Positions 26,462 to 34,576 of a stretch of 41,853 nucleotides of DNA are shown piece after piece. This DNA is from an uncultured Pelagibacteraceae bacterium (lineage in GTDB: Bacteria; Pseudomonadota; Alphaproteobacteria; Pelagibacterales; Pelagibacteraceae), in assembly GCA_902573865.1 (NCBI GenBank), contig CACGLI010000006.1, forward strand, positions 1 to 41,853, read 5' to 3'. The stretch's first letter is position 1, and each line of letters opens with the position of its first letter. The position numbers and the translations under genes are program-made. The notes under the pieces are model-generated. The model was not told the DNA's origin. It did not search any database and saw only the letters and a list, made by a program, of their open reading frames with translations.

Positions 26462-28930
26462 ATGGAAAATGTAAAAAATAGAATTATAGCTCTTTTAGGT
26501 CCTACAAATACAGGTAAAACTCATGTAGCCATAGACAAAATGCTAACCTACGAGAGTGGTATATTTGGATTGCCTCTTAGATTACTCGCAAGAGAAATTT
26601 ATGATAAGTGCTTGAAAAAGGTAGGTTCTGACAAAGTTGCTCTAATTACAGGCGAAGAAAAAATTATTCCAAGCAATGCACAGTATTTTATCTGTACAGT
26701 AGAGTCTATGCCGATTGATAAAGAAGTTGAATTTATAGCCATAGACGAAATTCAAATGTGTGCTGATAAGGAAAGAGGACACGTATTTACAGATAGACTT
26801 TTGAATTTGAGAGGGAAAAAATTAACAATGTTTCTCGGCTCACAAATAATGAAAAATATTATAAGCGAGCTTATTGATAATGTAGAATTTGAAAAAAAAG
26901 AAAGATTTTCGAAATTAAGTTACGGGGGTTATAAAAAAATCTCAAGATTAGATAGGAAAGTTGCAATTATAGCTTTTTCAATTGAAGATGTTTACGCTTT
27001 AGCGGAGTTAATAAGAAGACAAAAAGGCGGGGCAGCAGTAATTATGGGATCTTTAAGTCCTAAAACAAGAAACTCACAAGTAGAGTTATACCAATCTGGT
27101 GATGTCGATTATTTAGTGGCTACTGACGCAATTGGAATGGGATTAAATATGGATATAAATGAGATATATTTTTCTAATCTCAAAAAATTTGATGGAAAAA
27201 AAACTAGAAGATTAAACACAATTGAAATCTCACAAATTGCTGGAAGAGCAGGAAGATTTAAAAATGATGGTGTTTTTGGAACTACTGGAGAGTGTAGCAA
27301 CTTGAATTCTGATGAAATTGAAAACATAGAGAAGCACACGCTACCAGACTGCAAAACAATATATTGGAGAAATAATAATCTCGTATTTGACAGCACTAGC
27401 AAGTTAATAAATTCATTAGAACAAAAGCCTAATAGACGATCACTTATCAGGACGCAAGACTCTTTGGATGAAACAGTCCTTAGATATTTTGTGAAAAAAA
27501 GCGATAATAATAATTTATATACAAAAAATTTAGAATTATTATGGGAGTGTTGTCAAATACCAGACTTTGAAAAAAAAGCTTATGGACAACATATTAATAT
27601 AATTGATAAAGTTTTTAAATTTCTCTCTACTAGAAAAGGAAAAATACCTAATGAATATATGAGAGAACAATTAAAAGGTTTAGAAAAGCAGCATGGTAAT
27701 ATTGATGTTTTGTCTCATAGAATATCCAATGTTAGAACTTGGTCATATGTTGCAAATAAAAAAAATTGGGTAGAAAACTCAGATTACTGGGTGCAGCTTA
27801 CAAAAAGTATTGAAGATCAATTATCTGATAAACTTCATGACGAACTAACTAGAAGTTTCATTGACAAAAAAATTAGTGTTTTATCCAAAAGTTTAAAACA
27901 AGATTTACAACTAAAAACTACTATTGACGCAGAAAACAAAATCATTATTGACAACCATACAATTGGAGAGCTTAAAGCTTTAAAATTTAATATAGCTCTA
28001 ACAGCAAAAACACTAGACACTGATATTAAGTCAATAAAGAAAGCAGCAAGGAAAAGTATAGGAGAGGAATTATCAAAAAGAATCGAGGAAATAATCGAAA
28101 AGAAAGAAATCCATATTAATGAAAAAAATTATATTGTTTGGAAAGATAATCCTATTGCCAGATTAAAAAAAGGGCATGATTATCTCAACCCAATAGTTGA
28201 GTCTATTGCTGACGAAGCGATTAGTAATGATTTAAGGCTTAAATTAGACAGTTTTTTAAAAGAATGGTTACATCATTATATGAAAGAAATCTTGGGAGAT
28301 TTAATAAATTTAACAGATGCAAAAATCGAAAACCAATATTTAAGAGCTTTAGCATTTCAACTTTTTGAAAAAAATGGTGTGATAAAAAGAGATGAAATAA
28401 ATAATATTATAAAAAAAATACCAGAAGCTGAAAGAAAAAAATTACGGGGAATGGGCATAAAGATTGGAAGATACCATGTTTACTTACCCAAAATGTTAAA
28501 GCCTAAAGCAGTTACATTTAGAGTATCTCTTTGGAACTTATTTAATAATTTTCAAACAAGCTTTGATATACCGAAGTTCGGATTAAATTTTTTGGAAAAA
28601 TCGAGAATTAGTCAAGAATTATTACTTTTATGCGGTTTTGAAAAATTTAGAGAATTTTTTGTAAGAATAGATATATTGGAAAAATTATTCCTAAAAATTA
28701 TTGAAAAAACAAAAGAAAATAAATTTCAGGTTGACTCCTCCATGATGAATTTACTTGGATGTTCAAAGGAAAATTTTTATAAATTAATGATTTTCATGAA
28801 TTATAAAAAAGATAAAGACTTAGATACTTATAAATATATCGGATTACGAAAAAATAAGTTGAAAAAAGATAAATTAAATAATAAAGATAACCCTTTTAAC
28901 AAGCTTCTTGAATTAAAGTTAGGTCACTAA
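26462..28930 (+). CDS. SUV3-like superfamily 2 RNA helicase
   Basis: 822 residues. Helicase motifs in order: Walker A GPTNTGKTH (about 14-22), DEIQM as motif II (about 97-101), a motif III-like LGSQ, then ATDAIGMGLNM and QIAGRAGRF as motifs V and VI (about 222-265). This set matches the SUV3/alphaproteobacterial helicase family that acts in RNA turnover; mitochondrial Suv3 pairs with an exoribonuclease. A long helical C-terminal region (about 370-822) is poorly defined. It leads a tight plus-strand run with TerB-like, ferredoxin and CarD genes (gaps 1, 2 and -4 bp) and has a good promoter. Confidence 0.9.
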   Translation: MENVKNRIIALLGPTNTGKTHVAIDKMLTYESGIFGLPLRLLAREIYDKCLKKVGSDKVALITGEEKIIPSNAQYFICTVESMPIDKEVEFIAIDEIQMCADKERGHVFTDRLLNLRGKKLTMFLGSQIMKNIISELIDNVEFEKKERFSKLSYGGYKKISRLDRKVAIIAFSIEDVYALAELIRRQKGGAAVIMGSLSPKTRNSQVELYQSGDVDYLVATDAIGMGLNMDINEIYFSNLKKFDGKKTRRLNTIEISQIAGRAGRFKNDGVFGTTGECSNLNSDEIENIEKHTLPDCKTIYWRNNNLVFDSTSKLINSLEQKPNRRSLIRTQDSLDETVLRYFVKKSDNNNLYTKNLELLWECCQIPDFEKKAYGQHINIIDKVFKFLSTRKGKIPNEYMREQLKGLEKQHGNIDVLSHRISNVRTWSYVANKKNWVENSDYWVQLTKSIEDQLSDKLHDELTRSFIDKKISVLSKSLKQDLQLKTTIDAENKIIIDNHTIGELKALKFNIALTAKTLDTDIKSIKKAARKSIGEELSKRIEEIIEKKEIHINEKNYIVWKDNPIARLKKGHDYLNPIVESIADEAISNDLRLKLDSFLKEWLHHYMKEILGDLINLTDAKIENQYLRALAFQLFEKNGVIKRDEINNIIKKIPEAERKKLRGMGIKIGRYHVYLPKMLKPKAVTFRVSLWNLFNNFQTSFDIPKFGLNFLEKSRISQELLLLCGFEKFREFFVRIDILEKLFLKIIEKTKENKFQVDSSMMNLLGCSKENFYKLMIFMNYKKDKDLDTYKYIGLRKNKLKKDKLNNKDNPFNKLLELKLGH

Positions 28931-28931
28931 T

Positions 28932-29324
28932 ATGTCAAAATTGAATAAAGAAGAAATTGTAAAAATCGCTGCTTTAATGATTCATGCATCGAAATTAGAC
29001 GAACATTTTACCGAAAAAGAAAAAAAACTTGTAATTAACTTTGTAAAAAATAATTGTTCTGAAAATAGTGATGAATTGAATATTTTTCGGGAAGCTGAGA
29101 AACTTGAAAATGATACAAATCAACTTTTAAATTACACGAGAATTATAAAAGAAAAATCAAATGAATTTAAAAGTGAAATTATAGAAGAGTTATGGAAAAT
29201 TATAATTTCAGATGAAAAAGAAGATGAATATGAGTCTAATTTTATGAGAAGACTTTGTGGTTTGATTTATTTTAGTGATAAAAGTTGTGGAGAGATTAAA
29301 TTAAGGGTAAAAAATAAAAATTAA
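28932..29324 (+). CDS. TerB-like alpha-helical protein
   Basis: 130 residues, all-helical, with the two-fold TerB pattern: [20 protein letters not shown] near the N-terminus and [22 protein letters not shown] near residues 90-111, each an Asp/Glu-bearing motif that in TerB binds metal. TerB-domain proteins occur in tellurite resistance and phage or stress systems, but stand-alone chromosomal members are common and their role is unknown. No other ter gene is nearby. The gene sits 1 bp after the helicase and 2 bp before ferredoxin, so it is in the operon. Confidence 0.75.
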   Translation: MSKLNKEEIVKIAALMIHASKLDEHFTEKEKKLVINFVKNNCSENSDELNIFREAEKLENDTNQLLNYTRIIKEKSNEFKSEIIEELWKIIISDEKEDEYESNFMRRLCGLIYFSDKSCGEIKLRVKNKN

Positions 29325-29326
29325 AA

Positions 29327-29665
29327 ATGACTTATTATGTAAAAGATGAATGTATCAAATGTAAACTAACAGACTGTGTTGAAGTATGTCCAGTTGATTG
29401 TTTTTATGAAGGTGAAAATATGTTAGTTATAAATCCTGACGAATGTATTGATTGTGGTGTATGTGAACCTGAGTGTCCTATTGATGCTATAAAACCAGAT
29501 GTTGATGATATTAAAGATAAAGAAAAATGGGTATTGATAAATAAAAAGTATTCTGCAATATGGCCGAATATTACTAAAAAAAAAGACCCTATGAAAGATC
29601 ATGAAAAATTTAGGAAAATTAAAGACAAATTTAAAAACCACTTTTCAGAAAAACCAGGAACATGA
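29327..29665 (+). CDS. fdxA: seven-iron-type ferredoxin
   Basis: 112 residues. The N-terminal [14 protein letters not shown] and the later [12 protein letters not shown] give the cysteines for one [3Fe-4S] and one [4Fe-4S] cluster, as in FdxA of Azotobacter and alphaproteobacteria. The C-terminal extension (about 60 residues) is usual for this group. A soluble low-potential electron carrier; partners unknown. Its stop overlaps the carD start by 4 bp (ATGA). Confidence 0.92.
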   Translation: MTYYVKDECIKCKLTDCVEVCPVDCFYEGENMLVINPDECIDCGVCEPECPIDAIKPDVDDIKDKEKWVLINKKYSAIWPNITKKKDPMKDHEKFRKIKDKFKNHFSEKPGT

Positions 29666-30333
29666 TTAAGAAACGGAAAAAAACTAAAAAAAAATTAAAA
29701 AAAAAAATTAAAGCTAATGTTAAGAAAAAAATTGCATCACAAGTATCGCAAGCTAATACCGAAAAAAAGACAGCAGCAGATACAGATCAAAAACCCGTAA
29801 TCACCAAAATTAAGAAGCAAGCTACAGAAAAGAGAATATATAATTTAAAAGACTTTGTAGTTTATCCAAAACATGGGGTAGGTAAGATTATTGCAATAGA
29901 AAAAGCAAAAATTGGACAAATAGATATTCAGTTCTATAAAATACTAATAGAAAAAGAAAAATTGACTTTAACTATTCCGATAAATCAACAAAGTAATTTA
30001 AGACCAATTTCATCAATAAATCAAATTAATAAGTGTATATCTATATTAAAAACAAAACCGAAAATTAAAAGGACTATGTGGAGCAGAAGAGCTCAAGAGT
30101 ATGATCAAAAAATCAACTCTGGAAAAATTTATGAATTAGCTGAAGTGGTTAAGGATCTAAATAAAAATAGTGACATAATTGCCGATCAGTCTTATTCGGA
30201 AAGACAACTTTTTGAAAAAGCTTATGAAAGACTTAAATCTGAATTTGAAGCTGTTCTTGCTGTAACTTCAGATGAAGTTAAAAAGAAAATGGATAAGGCT
30301 TTGGGTAGATTAAATCTTGCAGAGGAGCAATAA
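29662..30333 (+). CDS. CarD/CdnL family transcription factor with long Lys-rich N-terminus
   Basis: 223 residues. Residues 1-60 are highly basic and low-complexity ([10 protein letters not shown] type), followed by the CarD RNA-polymerase-interacting Tudor-like domain starting at [13 protein letters not shown] (about residue 67) and a helical DNA-binding C-terminal domain with the expected Trp (MWSRRAQEY). CarD binds the RNA polymerase beta subunit and stabilises open promoter complexes. The basic extension makes it longer than typical CdnL (about 165-170 residues). Last gene of the helicase operon; the bidirectional terminator begins at its stop. Confidence 0.92.
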   Translation: MIKKRKKTKKKLKKKIKANVKKKIASQVSQANTEKKTAADTDQKPVITKIKKQATEKRIYNLKDFVVYPKHGVGKIIAIEKAKIGQIDIQFYKILIEKEKLTLTIPINQQSNLRPISSINQINKCISILKTKPKIKRTMWSRRAQEYDQKINSGKIYELAEVVKDLNKNSDIIADQSYSERQLFEKAYERLKSEFEAVLAVTSDEVKKKMDKALGRLNLAEEQ

Positions 30334-30335
30334 AA

Positions 30336-30369
30336 AAACGCCCTTTTAACAATCATTAAAAGGGCGTTT
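30336..30369. terminator. bidirectional intrinsic terminator between carD and the small basic ORF
   Basis: Perfect 14-bp stem AAACGCCCTTTTAA/TTAAAAGGGCGTTT (30336-30349 with 30356-30369), 6-nt loop. In the minus direction it is followed by a long U-tract; in the plus direction only by the stem's own UUU. So it serves the minus-strand gene best and carD more weakly. Confidence 0.9.
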
Positions 30370-30382
30370 CTAAAAAGAAAAA

Positions 30383-30448
30383 CTATCTTCTTCTTCTTCT
30401 TTTTTTAGCTTTTTTCTTTTTTTTAGCTTTTTTTCTTCTTTTAGCCAT
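30383..30448 (-). CDS. 21-residue Lys/Arg/Ala-only basic peptide
   Basis: The ATG complementary to 30446-30448 opens a 22-codon frame ending in TAG. After Met the product contains only Ala (3), Lys and Arg (17), in repeats of the A-K-K type ending in five Arg. A Shine-Dalgarno AGGGAG lies 6 nt before the ATG, and the intrinsic terminator at 30336-30369 lies 14 bp past the stop, so this looks like a complete small transcription unit. The -35-like TTGACA at 30521-30526 (minus) has no good -10. Likely nucleic-acid-binding, like histone H1-type tails; that is an inference from charge only. Low-complexity A-runs could mislead, hence moderate confidence. Confidence 0.6.
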   Translation of the reverse strand: MAKRRKKAKKKKKAKKRRRRR

Positions 30449-30536
30449 CTTATCTCCCTGTTGTAAAACAAATCTTTGTGATTCGTTTTGTTATTTAAGC
30501 TTTAATTTTTTTTTCTTTAATGTCAAACACAAATTA

Positions 30537-30613
30537 ATTGCTTAATTTTTTTAAAAAATTTAATTTTTATTTATTTTTTAATAATTTTTTAAAATTTAAA
30601 AAAAATAAGCAAT
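30537..30613. repeat. 19-bp imperfect inverted repeat in AT-rich spacer
   Basis: Arms ATTGCTTAATTTTTTTAAA (30537-30555) and TTTAAAAAAAATAAGCAAT (30595-30613) match at 18 of 19 positions across a 39-nt, almost pure A/T, spacer. A further TTAAGCAA plus AATTAATT at 30626-30640 can pair with the same left arm extended outward (30531-30545). It lies between the acyl-CoA ligase stop and the small basic ORF start, both on the minus strand. This could be a weak terminator or leader structure; the rest of the gap (30449-30657) shows nothing else. Confidence 0.5.
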
Positions 30614-30657
30614 ATCAATGTTTATTTAAGCAAATTAATTAAGTTTTAATTTAATTT

Positions 30658-32334
30658 TTAGTAAAGATTTTCAAGTTGTTGTTTATAATTTTTAATTATT
30701 TCTTTTCTTTTTAACTTTAAAGTTGGTGTCAACATTCCGTTTTCAACTGTAAATTCTTCATTAATTATTACAAATTTTTTAATTTTTTCTATTAAAGTTA
30801 AACTTTTATTTGTATTTTCAATTGTAAGTTTAATTTTTTCTTTAGTAATTTCCTTTTCACTTACAATTAATGCGACTAAATAATTTTTTTTATCTCCATA
30901 CACAAAAGATTGCTTAATATTTTCATTTAAACATAAAATATTTTCAACTTTGCTTGGAGATATGTTATCTCCACCAAGATTTACAATAATATCTTTTTTT
31001 CTATCAGTAATTTTTAAATAATTATTTTTATCTAGTTCCCCTATATCTCCAGTATGAAGCCATCCATCTTTAATTGCTTTTTCTGTCTCTTCTTTTAAAT
31101 TCCAATATCCCAACATAACGTTTTCACCTTTTATAAGAATTTCTCCATCTTCTGCTATTTTCACTTTATTTGTTCTAAATGGTGGTCCCACCGATTCGAC
31201 TTTAACTAAATCTGGTAAATTGCAGCTTACTACCGGGGAAGCTTCAGTTAATCCATAACCTTGAAGGGTGGGTAGACCTACAGCATTTAAAAACTCTCCA
31301 ATATTTTGATCTAGAGCCCCTCCCCCAGATACAAAAGCCTGGAGATTGCCACCGAATTGATCTCTGATTTTTTTTCTTACTAATTTTTCACATAAAAGAT
31401 TTATGATTTTTTCACCCAAACTTAATTTTTCCTTTTTGAGGATTTTTTTTCCTAAATTTAAAGTTTGATTTATAAGTTTCCTTTTAAGTCCTGATTGTTT
31501 CTCAAAATTCATATTTATTTTTGTAAAAAGGTTTTGATAGAATCTTGGTACAGCAGTCATGATTGTGGGTTTTGCAACTCCCATATTAGAAATAAGTTTT
31601 TCTAAACTTTCAGCATAGAAAACTTTTGCTCCAACTATAATTTGTATAAATTGAACTGTATGCTCATAAGAATGTGATAAAGGTAACCAAGTCAAGAATA
31701 CTGGATTTTTTTTTGAAGTTAATGTTTCTAATAATTCAACTGCACCCTCACAGTTTGATAAAATACCTCCATGGCTTAAAACAACACCTTTAGGATTTCC
31801 TGATGTTCCTGAGGTATAAATTATGCAAGCAGGCATATTTCTCTTTAAATCTTTATTTACTATTTTGTCATTAATTGCTTCATCTAATATTTCTTTAATT
31901 AATAAACTTTCTGTATCTATTTTTTCAAAGGATATTATTTTTTTAATATCACTATTAATAAACTTTTTAATTTTATTGAATTGATCTTGATTTGAAACAA
32001 ATATTAATGAGGGCTTACAATCATTTAGGATATATTCATAATCGTTTGCAGAATAAGTTGTAAAAATAGGAACTGAAATTCCCCCAGCATTCATAATAGC
32101 AATATCTGTCATTAACCAATATGGTCTATTCTCAGAAAGTATTAAACATCTATCACCTTGTTTTATTAGCGATTTAATCTTTGTGGTAAGTTTAAAAATT
32201 CTTTCAGTTATATCTTCCCAATTATAAGTTTGCTTATCTGGTTTTAACCATTTTAAGAATGGTCTTTTGCCGTCAACTTCTTCTGTTTTTCTGAAATAAA
32301 GTTCAACTAAGCTATTTAATTTTTTTATTTCCAT
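30658..32334 (-). CDS. long-chain fatty acyl-CoA ligase (AMP-forming)
   Basis: 558 residues, adenylate-forming family. Motifs: YTSGTSGNPKG (P-loop, about residues 173-183), GYGLTEASP (about 350), GWLHTGDIG (about 420) and DRKKDIIVNLGGDNISPSKVEN, typical of long-chain acyl-CoA synthetases. It uses ATP to join a fatty acid to CoA at the membrane surface, feeding beta-oxidation or phospholipid synthesis. The length and C-terminal form fit the FadD15-like group. No beta-oxidation genes besides the thiolase are in this window. The tRNA-Leu lies 4 bp upstream of the start codon region. Confidence 0.92.
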   Translation of the reverse strand: MEIKKLNSLVELYFRKTEEVDGKRPFLKWLKPDKQTYNWEDITERIFKLTTKIKSLIKQGDRCLILSENRPYWLMTDIAIMNAGGISVPIFTTYSANDYEYILNDCKPSLIFVSNQDQFNKIKKFINSDIKKIISFEKIDTESLLIKEILDEAINDKIVNKDLKRNMPACIIYTSGTSGNPKGVVLSHGGILSNCEGAVELLETLTSKKNPVFLTWLPLSHSYEHTVQFIQIIVGAKVFYAESLEKLISNMGVAKPTIMTAVPRFYQNLFTKINMNFEKQSGLKRKLINQTLNLGKKILKKEKLSLGEKIINLLCEKLVRKKIRDQFGGNLQAFVSGGGALDQNIGEFLNAVGLPTLQGYGLTEASPVVSCNLPDLVKVESVGPPFRTNKVKIAEDGEILIKGENVMLGYWNLKEETEKAIKDGWLHTGDIGELDKNNYLKITDRKKDIIVNLGGDNISPSKVENILCLNENIKQSFVYGDKKNYLVALIVSEKEITKEKIKLTIENTNKSLTLIEKIKKFVIINEEFTVENGMLTPTLKLKRKEIIKNYKQQLENLY

Positions 32335-32338
32335 AATA

Positions 32339-32425
32339 TGGTGGGCGAAGAGAGACTCGAACTCTCACAGTATTGCTACCACCGGATTTTGAGTCCGGCG
32401 CGTCTACCAGTTCCACCATTCGCCC
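32339..32425 (-). tRNA. tRNA-Leu (anticodon CAA)
   Basis: The reverse complement is an 87-nt class II tRNA: acceptor GGGCGAA/TTCGCCC, discriminator A and encoded CCA. The anticodon stem CCGGA/TCCGG surrounds loop CTCAAAA (anticodon CAA, reading UUG), with a long variable arm and T arm with GTTCGAGTC. It lies 4 bp upstream of the acyl-CoA ligase ATG on the same strand, so processing of the tRNA would generate that mRNA's 5' end if co-transcribed. Confidence 0.97.
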
Positions 32426-32438
32426 TTTATTAAATAAT

Positions 32439-33284
32439 CTAATCGATTTTTCTTACTATGAGAACAAAAAATATCGAGGTTACAAACATTATTAAAGCAT
32501 ATGCAGCTGTTGGATACAAAAATACTATATCATTAAACAATTGGGTAGCTACAACAACTGCCAATGTTCCATTTTGTAAGCCGCATTCTAACGATATACA
32601 TTTTCTTTGTGGAATACCTGACGCAAAGAATTTTGCTAAAAAATATCCAACAAAAAGCATTATTATGTTGAGCGTTAAAGCTATAAGACCAGAAGAAGTT
32701 ATAAAAGAAAGAAGTCTATCCCACTCCTCAACCCAAATAGATATAAATACTATTAAAAATAAAATTATTGAGGTTCTTTGAATAAATAAAGTTTTAGAAA
32801 TGACAAAATTAGTCATTAAACTTCTTGTAATCATACCAAAAAAAACTGGGACGGTTACAACAAAAAACATCTTTAAAGCAACTGTAATCATCGATATTTC
32901 CTTTATAATCTCAATACCAATCAAACTTGCAGATTTAAAAACTATAAATGGAACTGTAATAATACTAAGCAAACTAATAATTGCAGTTAAGCTTATAGAT
33001 AAAGCTACATCTCCACCTGCAAACTTGGTTAATACATTAGAAGTTACTCCGCCCGGTGCTGAAGCTATTATCATTATACCTAGAGCAATTTCTGGAGAGA
33101 CATTGATAAATTGTACTAATCCAAAAGCAATAATTGGGAGTAAAACAACCTGGCCAATGAAACCTACGAAAAAATCTTTTGGAAAACTTATAACTCTTTT
33201 AAAATCATGAGATGTTAAACCAAGGCCTAAACCAAACATGATTATTGCAAGCGCAATAGGAGCTATCTGTTTTGCTATTTCCAT
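32439..33284 (-). CDS. bile acid:sodium symporter (SBF/BASS) family transporter
   Basis: 281 residues, about nine to ten hydrophobic helices. Family features are APGGVTSNVLTKFAGGDVALS (about residues 81-101, the crossed helix with sodium ligands) and ECGLQNGTLA (about residues 233-242). Bacterial members import organic anions such as pyruvate, taurine-type compounds or bile-acid-like molecules with Na+. Substrate unknown. The gene lies 21 bp downstream of the double winged-helix regulator and could be its target or operon partner. Confidence 0.9.
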   Translation of the reverse strand: MEIAKQIAPIALAIIMFGLGLGLTSHDFKRVISFPKDFFVGFIGQVVLLPIIAFGLVQFINVSPEIALGIMIIASAPGGVTSNVLTKFAGGDVALSISLTAIISLLSIITVPFIVFKSASLIGIEIIKEISMITVALKMFFVVTVPVFFGMITRSLMTNFVISKTLFIQRTSIILFLIVFISIWVEEWDRLLSFITSSGLIALTLNIIMLFVGYFLAKFFASGIPQRKCISLECGLQNGTLAVVVATQLFNDIVFLYPTAAYALIMFVTSIFFVLIVRKID

Positions 33285-33305
33285 ATTTATTTATAAAGTA
33301 AAATA

Positions 33306-34382
33306 TTATTTAGATTTTGGTATTTTGTCTCGGTTATTGTATAGATCAAAAAAAGTACCGATAAAATTGTAAATTCTAAATTGAACAGATTTACCAGCAT
33401 CGAAAAATTGTTTAAGCTTAACAACTTTTAACTTTTTCATTATATAAAGTTGGTTTTTATCTTTATCTAAAACTCCCATCTTCATTCCTTGTTTAAGTTT
33501 TCTAATCACTGTCGCACGTGGTATACCTGATATTTCAGAAATAGAGGATGCATTTACTCCTGTAATTTCATTTCCTTTAGATAACGCTGTCTCATAAACT
33601 TTTTTAAATTTTTCATCATTGCTCAATTTGTCCGAGTCAAATATCACTCCTTTGCCTTTATATTTGTCTCTAATTTTATGCATTTGATTAGTTAAAACAG
33701 TTCCTGCTACTGCCCAGGTCTCAAGATCTCCATAAAAATTTCTCCAGTCTACTAAATTTGGAATTTGAGCCCTAAAATAAAACTTCCAAACTAATGTAAA
33801 ATTACCTTTTATGAAATTTTCAAGTTCTTTAGACTGGACAGGAGAATTAATAATGTTTCTATTTTCTTCAGAAAGAATACGTGAAATGACAGACAAAAAA
33901 TTTGCTAAGAGCCTGATTGTTTTATAAGGTCTTTGTTTTGCAAAAGCTTCTGTGTGGAGAATAATCTTTTTTCCTGATCTTTCAATTATACCACTATTAT
34001 TGAGCTCATTGATTTTTCGTCTTACAGTTTCTTTTGCTATATTAAGTTCTTCGGATATTTCGATTAAGTTAATTTTCTCTATTTCAAATTTTTCTTGATT
34101 ATAAATTGACTCCTCAGATATTATCAAAAACATATCTGAATAATGTTTGAATGTTTTTTGAATCAAATAAATAAGAATTAAATATTTGTCTAAGTCTTTA
34201 AGAGTTTTATACGCATTATAAGTCCATTCGGATTGAAATCTAAACCAGTGATTTGCAACAAAGGACATGTTATTTACTAAAATATTTTCAATATCGGAGT
34301 TTTGCGTAAATTGTAAAGGAAAAGATGAACTTGTATTTGATGGATGTATTCTGGTGACATTATCTTTTATAGTTTCAGACAT
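33306..34382 (-). CDS. putative transcription regulator with two winged-helix domains
   Basis: 358 residues from the chosen start. Two helix-turn-helix segments stand out: INLIEISEELNIAKETVRRKINEL (about residues 104-127) and VNASSISEISGIPRATVIRKLKQG (about 276-299). Each is followed by a short basic wing, and each half is preceded by an aromatic helical stretch, so the protein looks like a fused dimer. I chose ATG at 34382 because it overlaps the upstream gene's TAA by one base (TAATG); an ATG at 34394 would add four residues. Family not recognised beyond MarR/Crp-like wings. Upstream partner: a 61-residue membrane protein; downstream: SBF symporter. Confidence 0.7.
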   Translation of the reverse strand: MSETIKDNVTRIHPSNTSSSFPLQFTQNSDIENILVNNMSFVANHWFRFQSEWTYNAYKTLKDLDKYLILIYLIQKTFKHYSDMFLIISEESIYNQEKFEIEKINLIEISEELNIAKETVRRKINELNNSGIIERSGKKIILHTEAFAKQRPYKTIRLLANFLSVISRILSEENRNIINSPVQSKELENFIKGNFTLVWKFYFRAQIPNLVDWRNFYGDLETWAVAGTVLTNQMHKIRDKYKGKGVIFDSDKLSNDEKFKKVYETALSKGNEITGVNASSISEISGIPRATVIRKLKQGMKMGVLDKDKNQLYIMKKLKVVKLKQFFDAGKSVQFRIYNFIGTFFDLYNNRDKIPKSK

Positions 34383-34567
34383 TATTTTTTCCAAGTTACA
34401 CTGCTAGATATTAAAAGTGCCATTAACAGCCATATAACGAATGACTCTCCATGCGTAAATTCGTAATTGGCTCCAAATATTTTAGCTAATAATAGAACTG
34501 CATATACAGCTAAAGGAGATAAAATTAGACTTGCTAAGAACTTAAGTATTGTGCATTTTATGTTCAT
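34382..34567 (-). CDS. small two-helix membrane protein of unknown function
   Basis: 61 residues with two hydrophobic helices (about 8-30 and 40-57) separated by a short loop (GANYEFTHGES), ending in Lys-Lys. No family recognised. Its stop overlaps the start of the double winged-helix regulator by one base, so they are probably translationally coupled; a membrane-sensor/regulator pair is possible but unproven. Its start codon lies only 9 bp from the divergent YqaA gene. Confidence 0.7.
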   Translation of the reverse strand: MNIKCTILKFLASLILSPLAVYAVLLLAKIFGANYEFTHGESFVIWLLMALLISSSVTWKK

Positions 34568-34576
34568 AAATTTAAA

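Noticed and set aside
28932-29324. Tellurite-resistance island
   Set aside because: Only a lone TerB-like gene in a housekeeping operon; no terA, terC, terD or terZ.
32800-33210. 136-codon plus-strand frame antisense to the SBF symporter
   Set aside because: Long antisense frame with Ile/Thr/Lys-rich shadow composition opposite a clear membrane transporter.
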